NCBI RefSeq assembly: GCF_007830545.1
Contig: NZ_VLLF01000002.1
Location: 124,001-188,000, forward strand
Direction of reading: 5' to 3'
Length of the DNA stretch: 64,000 bases
Origin: Roseibium hamelinense
GTDB taxonomy: Bacteria; Pseudomonadota; Alphaproteobacteria; Rhizobiales; Stappiaceae
The notes under the pieces are model-generated. The model worked only from the letters and a program-made list of their open reading frames with translations, was not told the DNA's origin and made no database searches. This document shows positions 1 to 8,760 of this stretch, piece after piece. A program made the position numbers and the translations under genes. Position 1 is the stretch's first letter; the number at the start of each line of letters is the position of its first letter.

Positions 1-931
1 ATTGCCGGAAGACGAATTCCGCGGTTCTCAGCCCAGATTCGGGTTGGAAAATGTATTTGTGTTCGCCTTTGATATCGAACTGGAAAGCGGTGGATGTGCA
101 GTTTGCAGGAACCGCCGGTGGTGCGGATAAACGACTGGTATCCAATGCAATGCCCAGATAGTTGGCGGCTCCCAGCGCAATGCTGACCATATTGCCGTGT
201 TTGAACAAGGCGGTCACAGTGTCGTCCCAGTAGGTGCTCAATGGGTCGGTTGTCGTGCCGCCATAGTTTGCGGTCTTTGCGGCAAGCATGTCGTTGGGGT
301 CGCAAATCGCGAAGAACTCGTCACCAATCATAGGGGGGGTGTAGCCGCTACCAGGCAAAGCGCCGGTGTAGAGAAGTTCCTTGAAATATTCCGCGCCCTC
401 AAAGTGTTTCTTTTCATTTTCGATGAATGCGGAATATGCACTTTGAACTTGTTTCCGGGTGACTGTTTCACGCACGCCATAGCGGTACATCGCGCCGTCC
501 GGACCGGTTGCGGAAAACCCGAGATTGAGCCCAAAACCATTGACCGCGGACAGATCGAAGGCAGCGTTCATGCCGAATTCGAAGATGTCATATGGGCCGG
601 CAGGCGCAACGCCAGGAGCCGCCATATATGGATATTGAGTGTAGGGTTTGGGCGAAAAATTTGTGATGGATAGAGGGGCAGGTTTGTCTTGCGAAACGAC
701 AAACATCAGCCGGTTGGCGCCATTTGTGGCCTCATCCAGTGTGATTGATGAGAGACTATCAACTTTCAGGAACGGGACACCGCCGCCCGCCGGAGGAGCT
801 TCAAATGTGCCGTTGCTTTGCAGAACTTTGAACTGTGCGCTGTCGCCCCCATTGATCCAGCCGGTGATCCAGACTGTTCCACTCGCGGGTTTTAGCGCGC
901 TATAATCTTTCAGATTGATGGTGATCGACAT
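1..931 (-). CDS. GH64/thaumatin-like (beta-1,3-glucanase-like) protein, 3' end beyond the window
   Basis: An open frame starts at ATG 931 and runs off the left edge without a stop, giving about 310 residues. The start has a purine-rich ribosome site (TGGAGGT) about 9 bases upstream. No signal peptide is visible; the protein begins MSITINLKDYS. A segment around residues 113-135 (DIFEFGMNAAFDLSAVNGFG) resembles the family GH64/thaumatin-like glucanase pattern in which an acidic FEF-type strand is followed by a D-x-S-x-V-[DN]-G-F motif. That family cleaves laminaripentaose units from beta-1,3-glucan. The assignment rests on this pattern only, and the C-terminal part is not seen. It is the first gene here and reads out of the window. 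Confidence 0.5.
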   Translation of the reverse strand, partial: MSITINLKDYSALKPASGTVWITGWINGGDSAQFKVLQSNGTFEAPPAGGGVPFLKVDSLSSITLDEATNGANRLMFVVSQDKPAPLSITNFSPKPYTQYPYMAAPGVAPAGPYDIFEFGMNAAFDLSAVNGFGLNLGFSATGPDGAMYRYGVRETVTRKQVQSAYSAFIENEKKHFEGAEYFKELLYTGALPGSGYTPPMIGDEFFAICDPNDMLAAKTANYGGTTTDPLSTYWDDTVTALFKHGNMVSIALGAANYLGIALDTSRLSAPPAVPANCTSTAFQFDIKGEHKYIFQPESGLRTAEFVFRQ

Positions 932-1088
932 GGCGTATACCTCCAGTGTTTATGCAACCAAAGGTAAGTTACGCTAAGTAAATTTCCGATTAATTGTATT
1001 TTTCAATTTTCACGAGAGTTTTGTTCAATAGTTGTAGCCTAAACTTGCAAAAGTGCTTTTTTTGAAGGCTGGTAGCGCATTGGCCATC

Positions 1089-1883
1089 CTAGCTTCCGCC
1101 GCCAAGGTGCCTCCGCACGATGGTCTTGATTGTCCCGTCCTGTTTCATGGCAAGGATCACAGCATTGAATTGGGGAATGAAATCAGTGCCTTGTTTGTCT
1201 GCAAACGCCTTCGAGAACCCAACAAACGCTTGCTCTGTCTTTACCGGTTTGACCCGTTCGATCTGATCATAGCCGTGAGCTTCGATGTATCCGTCTGTAG
1301 CAACGCCATCCTGAACGTAGCAGTCAATTCGCCCATTTTGGAGTTTCCGAAGGTTTTCGTCGGTTCCGAGCGCTTCTTCAAGGCCAATTTTACCGGCGCG
1401 CACCATATCGAAGAATTCCGGGCCCGGTGTTTGGAACGAAGCGTTGTTGCCAAAGACAAGGTCCGCAAAGTCCATCGGGTATCGCCAGGTCTGCTGTGCG
1501 ATCCCCTTTTTGCAATAAACGAAGGTTTCCTCGTCGTTGAACGGTTCTGAAAAGACCGCGATATACGGCCTTTCTTTGGCCTTATAGTAAGTTCCGATCA
1601 CGCCATCGGCCGTGCCGGTTTCAACCTCATAAAGCGCCCTTTTCCAGGGAACAGCGTGTATTTCGAACCGGAAACCCGGCATTCGGCGATCCGCTTCCCG
1701 CATAATGTCGGTGTAAATGCCGGTTGGTCCGGTTTTTCCGGTTCCCATGTAAGGCAGGTAATCGGAATCTTGAACGAAATGGACGACGCTTTCCGGTTCG
1801 GCCGTGACCGGCGCGGCCTGTCCATATGCGAATGTTGCAGCCATGACTGCAAAATTGTATTTCGACAAGAGCCCATTGCGCAT
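1089..1883 (-). CDS. Family-3 periplasmic substrate-binding protein (orphan)
   Basis: 264 residues. A short hydrophobic N-terminus (to about residue 28, ending near VTAEPE) looks like an export signal. The mature part has the SBP_bac_3 pattern: VVHFVQDSDYLPYMG at the start, a GxYTDIMREA segment, VPWKRAL, and a hinge-region LVFGNN. Such proteins bind amino acids or similar small solutes in the periplasm. No permease or ATPase gene lies nearby, so the partner is unknown. It is clearly a paralogue of the protein at 5771-6610: both share VPWKRAL, VFGNN, Q-T-P-G-P-x-F-F, LRKLQ and RIDCYVQD. The conserved single cysteines in FVYC and DCYVQD could form a disulfide. An inner ATG at 1844 is an alternative start. 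Confidence 0.8.
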   Translation of the reverse strand: MRNGLLSKYNFAVMAATFAYGQAAPVTAEPESVVHFVQDSDYLPYMGTGKTGPTGIYTDIMREADRRMPGFRFEIHAVPWKRALYEVETGTADGVIGTYYKAKERPYIAVFSEPFNDEETFVYCKKGIAQQTWRYPMDFADLVFGNNASFQTPGPEFFDMVRAGKIGLEEALGTDENLRKLQNGRIDCYVQDGVATDGYIEAHGYDQIERVKPVKTEQAFVGFSKAFADKQGTDFIPQFNAVILAMKQDGTIKTIVRRHLGGGS

Positions 1884-2050
1884 TCCAGCCGCCGATTGGC
1901 GTTGCCAATTCCGTATAGTTTCTCATTTTTCGATGAAATCAAGATCTTATTACACCACATCGTGGATTTTTAGAAAAAGAGTGGACCGAAGTCTTTGTGG
2001 CATGTCAAAATTCGGAATTGATACTCAACTTCTTTTCTCTTCTTTCTAGA

Positions 2051-2064
2051 GCCTGCGCGCAGGC
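2051..2064. repeat. 14-bp perfect palindrome upstream of the FUSC gene
   Basis: GCCTGCGCGCAGGC is fully self-complementary and lies about 48 bases before ATG 2112, just after a pyrimidine-rich run. It could be a small hairpin in the leader or a protein site; nothing further supports either. Confidence 0.35.
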
Positions 2065-2111
2065 GCAGTTCTAACCGGACCGGCCATACTTTGAGTAGCA
2101 TTCGCGTTGCA

Positions 2112-4166
2112 ATGAGGAAAATACAGGGGCTCGATCCGGGCGGTTTGCGGCTCGTTCGTGGGTTCCGGCTTGTTGCCGGAATGATGGGTGCGGGCGTACT
2201 GGGGACGCATATTGGAGCGCTTCTTCCGGCACTTCGGGTCCCGGATTTGAGCGTGGTCTGCGCTGTTGTTGCGCTTTTGTTGCAGGTTTTCACACAGCCC
2301 GCTTCTCGAACAATAGAACTTGCACATCTTTGGATCAACGGCGCCGTTTTCACTGGAATTTTGTCGCTTTCGGTGCCGATTCGCCTCGTTGTGCCTGACG
2401 GTCACGATCTGATCCTGCAGATCCTTTGGGTGTTCGTTATCGCATTTGGCTTTTTCCTGCGCCGCTACGGGCCGTTTTTTGAACGGCTGGGGATTTTGGT
2501 GGCACTTGCATGGTTGCTGATTGTCGGGCTTCATCCGCCCATGCACTTGGCGGTCTGGTTTCCGCTTGCTGGGCTGGTATCTGTCTGCGTGGTATCCGTC
2601 CTTGTTGCCATTTTGCCAAGACCGTCTCCGATTAAGGTTTTGCGGCTGGTGGAGAGGTCTTTAGGGCGTGCCCTTGCAAACAATCTCATCGCGCTCGCCC
2701 GGGGCGATGTGCCAAGTGCTGACCGCCAGGCACAGATCCTGCACGCCCTGAAAGAAAAGAGGTCCGAACTAACCCTGGCAGTCGAGTCCGCTGCACGGGC
2801 AGGGGCGATCGAAACGCCGGAACCGTCGATTATTCTGTCCCGCTCATCAAAACAGATCCTGGCTCTGTCCGTGGTCATGGATGCGCTTGAGAAATTGTCC
2901 GAAGTCACGCGCGCGGAGCTCTTGGCGTCTGAAGTGTTTCAAGCAGCTATCAAGGAAGTGGTGACTGTCACGCGAGGCGGGAAGCGCAGCGGTGCACTGC
3001 CCGAACTGTCGCAGTCCGCGTGGCTGCCCGAAAACCGTGAGCGATCACGCACGGACCGGTTCCGGTTTCTGAGGCTTTATCAAGGGCTCAAACGTTTGTC
3101 GCTCATTGCAACCGCGGAAAACGTTGAGCCAGCGCAGGCAGGAATTCCGCTTCCCAGAGGCGTATCAGCTGCTCCGCACATTTCTCCCTCTGCGCGGTTG
3201 GCGCTGCAGGGCGGGCTCGCTGCCGGGATTACCGTTGCCATTGGGCACGTCCTGGACCTGAAGCATGCCTACTGGACGACCATGACGGTGATCCTCGTCT
3301 TGTCCAACAGCCTGGGGCAAACTCTGCGCAGGTCCATTGAGCGGGTTGCCGGCACTGTCATCGGAGTCGGCATAGCCTTTGGCGCATTTGTTTTTTGGCA
3401 GCAGGCCCCTGATGTCCTTGGCGCATTGGCGCTTGCGGCGTTTATGTTCATATTCATTGCAATGGAGCGGAGTTATATGGCGGGCTCCATTATCATCGGC
3501 TTTTGCGCGGTCTTAGGTCTTCACCTCGTGTCGGGGATTGGCACCGCCGGAATGCTTGAACGGGTTTATGACACGGCAATTGGAGCGGCCGCCGGCTTCG
3601 TGGTTTCAATCCTAGTCTTCCCGATCAAAACCGATACCCGTATTAAGACCGGGCTCGAAAGCCTGTTGTCCGAGGCGAAGCGTTTGGTCAGTTCCCGCGC
3701 CGCGGAAGAGGCCAATTCGGTCAAGGCCGGGCGGGTTCTTGTGGCGAATGTGAGCAGTTTTGCCGCCCAGCTGTCCACTTTTCGCGATGAGCAGGTGGTC
3801 CTTTCGGCAACCACCATTAAGAGCCGGGAGTTTCTGGCTTCGCTGGAGACGCTTGCGGATTACACGGCATTGTTTTGCCAGTCGCGTTTCATCGTGATCA
3901 AAAACGACGAACTGAGCGGTTATCAACCCTTGCTGGATGATCTCGAAGCGGCGCTTGTCGCGGCTTTTGACGCTGCGCGATCCGGTAAACCCGTCCCTGA
4001 TGTCGAGGCAGTGGCCGATAACTGGCGAGACCATCTGCCGCTGGATGATGAAAGCCAAACGGTGCAGCTCGCGGAACTGGTGAACCTTGTCTACTTCGCC
4101 CGCAAGATCGTCGCCGGGCTGACCAGTTTAACAGATGATCCGATTTTCCGCTTTATCCTGCGCTAG
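2112..4166 (+). CDS. FUSC-family inner-membrane protein
   Basis: About 684 residues from ATG 2112; an in-frame TTG at 2091 would add seven residues, and neither start has a strong ribosome site. The order is typical of the FUSC/YccS family: an N-terminal block of about five to six membrane segments (roughly residues 15-175), a cytoplasmic helical stretch, a second membrane block (roughly 365-500), and a soluble C-terminal part. The second block opens with the hallmark HAYWTTMTVILVLSNSLGQT, matching the family's aromatic-acid exporter/fusaric-acid-resistance pattern. Family members are thought to export aromatic acids or other toxic compounds with a membrane-fusion partner; none is encoded beside it. 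Substrate unknown. Confidence 0.85.
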   Translation: MRKIQGLDPGGLRLVRGFRLVAGMMGAGVLGTHIGALLPALRVPDLSVVCAVVALLLQVFTQPASRTIELAHLWINGAVFTGILSLSVPIRLVVPDGHDLILQILWVFVIAFGFFLRRYGPFFERLGILVALAWLLIVGLHPPMHLAVWFPLAGLVSVCVVSVLVAILPRPSPIKVLRLVERSLGRALANNLIALARGDVPSADRQAQILHALKEKRSELTLAVESAARAGAIETPEPSIILSRSSKQILALSVVMDALEKLSEVTRAELLASEVFQAAIKEVVTVTRGGKRSGALPELSQSAWLPENRERSRTDRFRFLRLYQGLKRLSLIATAENVEPAQAGIPLPRGVSAAPHISPSARLALQGGLAAGITVAIGHVLDLKHAYWTTMTVILVLSNSLGQTLRRSIERVAGTVIGVGIAFGAFVFWQQAPDVLGALALAAFMFIFIAMERSYMAGSIIIGFCAVLGLHLVSGIGTAGMLERVYDTAIGAAAGFVVSILVFPIKTDTRIKTGLESLLSEAKRLVSSRAAEEANSVKAGRVLVANVSSFAAQLSTFRDEQVVLSATTIKSREFLASLETLADYTALFCQSRFIVIKNDELSGYQPLLDDLEAALVAAFDAARSGKPVPDVEAVADNWRDHLPLDDESQTVQLAELVNLVYFARKIVAGLTSLTDDPIFRFILR

Positions 4167-4188
4167 TTCAAAGTGTTGACGTCAGCCT

Positions 4189-4719
4189 TTACGAAACGCA
4201 GCCCGCAAAGTTGACTAGGGCTTTGCCGTCGGTGCCGAATTCGCCATTCACAGGCGGGGCGCCATTGGCAGACAGAAAAACCTGTCCGCCTGCGATTTCA
4301 GAGCCGTCGATCCGGGTTTGCCCAAGCGCACTTGCAGGCAGTGTGTCGTCAACATCAATCGTGAATTCCACGATCGCGCCCGGCCTCAGATCAGTTACAG
4401 CCATTTCAATCCGTTGATCGCCGTCTGAAGGGATACGATCGATCCGCAGCAGCTCCTGGCCCTTGACCAGCTCGAACGGCTGGTAGACGCTCACACCCGC
4501 GCCGTTTCCGGTGGTGTCGAAGATGAGCTTGCCCGCTGAGCCTGACAGGTCCAGCTGGAGTTCAAACGGCCCGGTGGAACAGCCGCTATCGTTCCGTATT
4601 TCAAATCGGTCTTTTGGCGCGCTTTCGCTGAATTCAATGGTGACACCCGCGTTGGCTGCGCCGCTGGCAGCAGCGGCGAATACACATGCAAGCAGGAACG
4701 GGACGGAATGAAACTGCAT
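4189..4719 (-). CDS. Secreted protein of unknown function
   Basis: 176 residues with a clear signal peptide (hydrophobic residues 6-22, cleavage probably after AANA near 24). The mature protein is acidic and probably beta-rich, with one cysteine near the start (GCSTGPF) and one at the end (NFAGC), suggesting a single disulfide joining both ends. I do not recognise a catalytic motif. It may resemble proteins sometimes annotated as 'aggregation factor core' in marine alphaproteobacteria, but I cannot confirm this. The stop lies 22 bases past the convergent FUSC gene. Confidence 0.65.
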   Translation of the reverse strand: MQFHSVPFLLACVFAAAASGAANAGVTIEFSESAPKDRFEIRNDSGCSTGPFELQLDLSGSAGKLIFDTTGNGAGVSVYQPFELVKGQELLRIDRIPSDGDQRIEMAVTDLRPGAIVEFTIDVDDTLPASALGQTRIDGSEIAGGQVFLSANGAPPVNGEFGTDGKALVNFAGCVS

Positions 4720-4916
4720 TGGACTGGCCTCTCATGATGCATGCCTTACGCAAATTTAATGCGATCGGACCAGAAACGGGCGCTTTGTGTGGTTAATCTA
4801 AGCTTCCTGCTGCAGCGAAACCTGTGTTTCGCATCACATGGCGATCATAAACACTGTGAAATAGTACAGACAGGATGCAGCCACACCGGCCGCGAAGTTA
4901 GGAAGTGAGTGGAAAC

Positions 4917-5738
4917 ATGAGACGATTATCCATCCTTTGTGCCTCCGCCATGATCGGGTTGTCTTCAACCGCCGTTCTGGCTCAGCAAACCGTTCCGGCC
5001 AATGCGGATCCGACACCACCGCCAACCTATGATTATGTCCAGCAAGCTGGCGGCATGACCTATGATGGCCAGACAACGCTCACCCTGACCGATGCATCCC
5101 CGACCATCCTGTATTTCAGCGACCGGCCCTACCGGGTTGCCGGTCAATTGGACAAGGCTTCGTTCTCGCAGTTCTGGACGGCGCCAGATGGATTTGCCAA
5201 TCAGCCGCCCAATGCCGCTGTCAGCATCCTTGGGAAGACCGATGAAGCTCCGGCCTTTGTAGAGCTGATATCCTCCACGGTCGATGGCTCAAGCGTGGTT
5301 TATGAAATCAAGCTTTTGCGCGGCACCTTGCCAGATCAGGCGGACAATGTTGCTCTGTTTATTGACCGGGGTCCCGGTCCGCGCCACCATGGTGCGGGAG
5401 CTCCGCTGCCACACCGTGGTGCGGGCGCGCCGCCACCCCGCCAAGGTGTTGGGTTTGAGCCTTACGGACCCTATTGCTATCACGCACCTCAAGATCCGCG
5501 GTGCCGGGCTTATCATCCGTACCACCCTTATCACCCGTACCATCCGTACTACCCGCCCTACGGTCCCTATTACCATCCGGGGGCGGCCTATGCTGCTGGT
5601 GTTGCGACGGGTGCGGCGATGGCAAACGCAAACAAACCTGCTTACTACTACTATCCAATCCCGACCGGCCCGCTGCCGCCGAATTGCTACATCAATTCGT
5701 CGCACACGCAGATGGTCTGCACAGTGCCCCTCCAGTGA
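4917..5738 (+). CDS. Secreted His/Tyr/Pro-rich protein
   Basis: About 273 residues from ATG 4917 (an upstream in-frame GTG at 4905 would add four residues before the signal peptide). The signal peptide is MRRLSILCASAMIGLSSTAVLAQQ. Residues about 35-150 form an ordinary folded region without a motif I recognise. From about 155 the sequence is low-complexity: HHGAGAPLPHRGAGAPPP, then five YHP/YYP units, then a Gly/Ala stretch and YYYYPIPTGPLPPNC. The His/Tyr repeats could bind metal or mediate adhesion. The C-terminal CYINSSHTQMVC has two cysteines ten apart, probably a disulfide. The gene ends into a strong bidirectional terminator. Confidence 0.75.
   Translation: MRRLSILCASAMIGLSSTAVLAQQTVPANADPTPPPTYDYVQQAGGMTYDGQTTLTLTDASPTILYFSDRPYRVAGQLDKASFSQFWTAPDGFANQPPNAAVSILGKTDEAPAFVELISSTVDGSSVVYEIKLLRGTLPDQADNVALFIDRGPGPRHHGAGAPLPHRGAGAPPPRQGVGFEPYGPYCYHAPQDPRCRAYHPYHPYHPYHPYYPPYGPYYHPGAAYAAGVATGAAMANANKPAYYYYPIPTGPLPPNCYINSSHTQMVCTVPLQ
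5511..5555 (+). repeat. Five tandem 9-bp units coding YHP/YYP
   Basis: Five in-frame 9-base units (pattern TAY CAY CCN) run from 5511 to 5555, encoding YHP four times and YYP once. The units differ at third positions, so the peptide repeat is better conserved than the DNA. Confidence 0.85.
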
Positions 5739-5742
5739 CGCA

Positions 5743-5771
5743 AAAAAAGCGGATCGCAAGATCCGCTTTTT
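5743..5771. terminator. Bidirectional intrinsic terminator
   Basis: A perfect stem, GCGGATC (5749-5755) with GATCCGC (5760-5766), loop GCAA, is flanked by A-run and T-run extensions on both sides. It serves the gene ending at 5738 (+) and overlaps the stop of the convergent gene ending at 5771 (-). Confidence 0.9.
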
Positions 5772-6610
5772 CAGTTTGTCGAAGTTTTGGAATAGATTTG
5801 CCGTATGATCTCGTCATACCGTCCGGATCGCTTGAGCTCCGACAACGCCAGGTGAAACTCGGTCAGAAATGCTTCTCCGGCAAGGTCGTTGAAGCGTTCT
5901 GACAACCCTAAGAAAACGGCTTCGTCGCTTACGGGAACAATTTTTCGAATGGCGTGATAAGCGCGTGCCTCAATGATGCTGTCGGCTGCGGTTTCGTCCT
6001 GAACATAACAATCGATGCGATGGGACTGAAGTTTTCGCAGGTTTGACGCGGTGCCGCTGTCTTCTTCAAGCATGATATCGCCGCGTTCAACCATCTCAAA
6101 AAACACCGGACCGGGAGTTTGATAACCGGTGTTGTTGCCAAAAACCAAACCCTTGAAACCCAGGGGGTAGTCATTGCTTGCTGGCTGCGCATCCCTGTGG
6201 CAGTAGACAAAGACGCGCTCATTGAACATCGGGTTTGAGTAGCGTGCGATCCAGGGACGCGCTGCCGGCTTGTGGTAGGTGCCGGACAAAACATCCGCCT
6301 GAGAAGTGCTCGTGAGGAAAAGAGCCCGCTTCCAGGGAACGGCATCGATATGGATCTCAAAGCTGGGCATCAAAGTGCCGGCTTCCCGCACCAAAGCGGC
6401 GTAGAGCCCCGCGGCGCCTGTTTGGGAACTCATCATGAATGGCGGAAAGTTGCTGTCTTGCACCACCCGGACATGGATCGGGGGCGAAAGTGCCTCTTCG
6501 GCGGATGGTGTGCCCATGAAAGCCGCAAACACAATTGCAAGACCCAACAGCGCCTTGATCTGCTTCAACACAACCGCTCTCCTTGTGGCGCTGCAAAAGC
6601 TATCATTCAC
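5771..6610 (-). CDS. Family-3 periplasmic substrate-binding protein (orphan paralogue)
   Basis: 279 residues. A hydrophobic stretch about residues 19-36 ending TPSAEEA is the export signal. The SBP_bac_3 fold is indicated by IHVRVVQDSNFPPFM, GLYAALVREAG, VPWKRAL, LVFGNNTGYQTPGP and RIDCYVQDE. It shares these blocks with the protein at 1089-1883, so the two arose by duplication, now separated by about 4 kb and three unrelated genes. No transporter permease is adjacent. The ligand is unknown; amino acids or related small solutes are usual for the family. The stop codon lies within the shared terminator at 5743-5771. Confidence 0.8.
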   Translation of the reverse strand: MNDSFCSATRRAVVLKQIKALLGLAIVFAAFMGTPSAEEALSPPIHVRVVQDSNFPPFMMSSQTGAAGLYAALVREAGTLMPSFEIHIDAVPWKRALFLTSTSQADVLSGTYHKPAARPWIARYSNPMFNERVFVYCHRDAQPASNDYPLGFKGLVFGNNTGYQTPGPVFFEMVERGDIMLEEDSGTASNLRKLQSHRIDCYVQDETAADSIIEARAYHAIRKIVPVSDEAVFLGLSERFNDLAGEAFLTEFHLALSELKRSGRYDEIIRQIYSKTSTN

Positions 6611-6701
6611 AGTTTAAATCTATCCTTCAATTGGTTACGGATATTCTTTGATCATATTAGCATCCGTGCAACCTTCATGCGCGCAGAAGTAGGATTTTTT
6701 C

Positions 6702-7322
6702 ATGCCGGCCGACTTGTTTGGACACGAAGACATCGAACCTGCCCACTTTACCAAGAGACAAAAACTGCCCGGAAAGGTGGAGGAGGTACTCAAAACGCTA
6801 AGTCCGGAAGACTTCCAAACCAAACCGGTAGAAGGTCTCGATTTGACCTTTGAGGGCATCCCGGGGGACCGTCATGCAGGCTTTACGCGCAGGTCTGGCG
6901 GGCGGGAGCCTTGGTATGCACGTGGGACGGAAATGTGCAATGAGCGCCAAGTCTCGATCCTATCGATCGAAGAGATGGACGAGATCGCAAAACGTATGAA
7001 GATCCCAAAACTTGCAGCTGGCTGGATCGGCGCAAATATCGTCACCAGCGGCCTGGTGAGACTGTCTTTGATCCCGCCGCGCACACGTCTCGTCTTCGAA
7101 GGAGGTGTGGTTGTCCGGGTTGACGGAGACAATGTCCCCTGCCGGATAGCCGGCGGCGCAATTGCCGAACATGTCCCGGGGCGGGAGGGGCTTGATCTTC
7201 TGTTTCCAAAGGTGGCGCGGCGGCTGCGCGGGCTGGTTGGTTTCATTGAAGTTCCAGGCAAAATCAAAGCCGGCGAAACCGTGACCGCGCATGTGCCGGA
7301 ACAGTGGATCTACAAACCTTGA
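6702..7322 (+). CDS. MOSC domain protein
   Basis: 206 residues, cytoplasmic. It follows the MOSC pattern: an early IPGDRHAGFTRRSGGREPWY segment, the ERQVSILS strand, AGWIGANIVTSGL in the middle, and the conserved cysteine in NVPCRIAG (about residue 148) that in this superfamily handles sulfur or binds the molybdenum cofactor. MOSC proteins deliver sulfur or act on N-hydroxylated substrates with molybdenum cofactor. The physiological reaction here cannot be told from sequence. It is divergent from the binding-protein gene to its left and convergent with the hydrolase to its right. Confidence 0.85.
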   Translation: MPADLFGHEDIEPAHFTKRQKLPGKVEEVLKTLSPEDFQTKPVEGLDLTFEGIPGDRHAGFTRRSGGREPWYARGTEMCNERQVSILSIEEMDEIAKRMKIPKLAAGWIGANIVTSGLVRLSLIPPRTRLVFEGGVVVRVDGDNVPCRIAGGAIAEHVPGREGLDLLFPKVARRLRGLVGFIEVPGKIKAGETVTAHVPEQWIYKP

Positions 7323-7334
7323 AGGACCGAGCGC

Positions 7335-7361
7335 GCCCGGCGGTTCATTGCTCCACCGGGC
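7335..7361. terminator. Probable intrinsic terminator after the MOSC gene
   Basis: GCCCGG (7335-7340) pairs with CCGGGC (7356-7361), followed by CTGCTTTTGTCATTTT. It sits between convergent genes ending at 7322 (+) and 7371 (-). Confidence 0.6.
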
Positions 7362-7370
7362 CTGCTTTTG

Positions 7371-8690
7371 TCATTTTGCATTCTGGTCTTTGCTCAGTGT
7401 TTCGAACCTGAGCCCCTTGGCCGTACGGTCGGCGAACCCGGCCCAATACGTGTGACTGTCGGTCGGGAAACCGTCCTCTGACACGGCGTGGACGCCGTCC
7501 TCCGCCTTCGGGACCAGATCAAGATAGGCCGCCTTGTCGGTGTCGCCCTTGATATGAAGATCCATGAACGCCGTCGTGAAGTGTTGAAGGATGTTGTTCA
7601 TCCGGACCGAATCCCAGACCGCATCGGCATAGTGTTCAAATGGAGACCAGCCGAGCGTCTCGCTAAAGAAATAGGATTCGGCCGGTGCCGGTATGGGAGC
7701 GGCAGCGTTGTGATTTGCGCTGACAAAGGTCAGCAGGTGACGGTCAGCTCCCGTGCCTTCTTCCCAAAGTCTTCGTATCCCGCCTTCGTAGCCGGAGATG
7801 TCGTCTTCACTACCGGCCACAAACAGTGTCGGCACGCGCAGTCCTGCCATTCCATCCGCGTTCCAAAAATCGCGCTCCCGGCCCCATGGACCAATTGCAA
7901 CAATGGCTGCCAGCCGGTCATCTACCAGCGCCTCGTGGCTGTCTGATCCGGCAAGATGCCGGGCAAGCGTGGTTCCCGGCGCCCCCCAATCATAATCGAC
8001 GGCTACGTCAGTCACACCAGCGCCTGCGGCAATCAAGGCGCCATAGCCTCCCATCGAATAGCCGATCAGGCCGGTTCTTTCCGTGTCGACCAGGCCATTG
8101 AGCGGGCCGCCTGCCTCCGTGCTCAAGCGCTCCAACTCATCGAGGACAAAAATCTGATCAAGCGGCCGGTTGACCAGTGTGGATCCGAATGCCGCCTTAT
8201 CGCGATAGGTCGAATCTGTGTGGTCTATCGATACGGTGACATAACCTTTTGATGCCAGATTTTCAGCAAGATGGCTCATCAAAAACCTGTTGCCGGGATA
8301 CCCGTGCGACACCAGCACCAGGGGGTAGGGAGCGCCGGTCCGGTCCGGCTCCGCACCGGCCGCGGATATGCCATGAAGAACCACTTCGGTTTCGCCATCG
8401 CGCAAGAAGGTCGCCATCGGTGTGGGGGCAGCGTTCCGTTGCGCAGGATAATACACCTCGACGGTCAACCGGCGGTCGTAGATTGGCAGGTCACCGGTAT
8501 CCCCGACGTTGAGGATGTCAATCTGATCCGGGTTGGTCAGCTCAAGTGTCAGCCGGCCAACGCCGTGGTCTCCATGTTTTGCCAGCTCGGGCGCGTCCGG
8601 ACGGATTGTGTCGATCCGGTTCTGTGCCGCGTGAGCTGTGCCAATCAAAGGGAGCATAAAAGCAAGGTTTAAAAACAATCGAAAGCGCAT
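7371..8690 (-). CDS. Secreted alpha/beta hydrolase (PAF-acetylhydrolase / dienelactone-hydrolase-like)
   Basis: 439 residues with a signal peptide (MRFRLFLNLAFMLPLIGTAHA). The fold is shown by PLVLVSHGYPGNR (oxyanion region), the nucleophile elbow GYSMGG near residue 215, and a late histidine candidate in SANHNAAAP. An aspartate candidate lies in the FVAGSEDDISGYE block. The N-terminal DRRLTVEVYYPAQ is typical of platelet-activating-factor acetylhydrolase-like esterases. It probably cleaves an ester or lipid in the periplasm. The long segment after the histidine (WSPFEHYADAVWD onward) is an insert or cap of unknown role. Substrate unknown. Confidence 0.8.
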   Translation of the reverse strand: MRFRLFLNLAFMLPLIGTAHAAQNRIDTIRPDAPELAKHGDHGVGRLTLELTNPDQIDILNVGDTGDLPIYDRRLTVEVYYPAQRNAAPTPMATFLRDGETEVVLHGISAAGAEPDRTGAPYPLVLVSHGYPGNRFLMSHLAENLASKGYVTVSIDHTDSTYRDKAAFGSTLVNRPLDQIFVLDELERLSTEAGGPLNGLVDTERTGLIGYSMGGYGALIAAGAGVTDVAVDYDWGAPGTTLARHLAGSDSHEALVDDRLAAIVAIGPWGRERDFWNADGMAGLRVPTLFVAGSEDDISGYEGGIRRLWEEGTGADRHLLTFVSANHNAAAPIPAPAESYFFSETLGWSPFEHYADAVWDSVRMNNILQHFTTAFMDLHIKGDTDKAAYLDLVPKAEDGVHAVSEDGFPTDSHTYWAGFADRTAKGLRFETLSKDQNAK

Positions 8691-8760
8691 GATGAATGCC
8701 TCATGTTGGAATGGCGGGCACGCATCTATGGTATCTTTGGTTGCGGTCTGCGGCTAGGTT

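Noticed and set aside
4834..5076. 80-residue minus-strand frame ending in a hydrophobic stretch
   Set aside because: The hydrophobic end suggested a membrane protein, but no start with a ribosome site lies in the gap, and the first part is antisense to the signal peptide of the gene at 4917.
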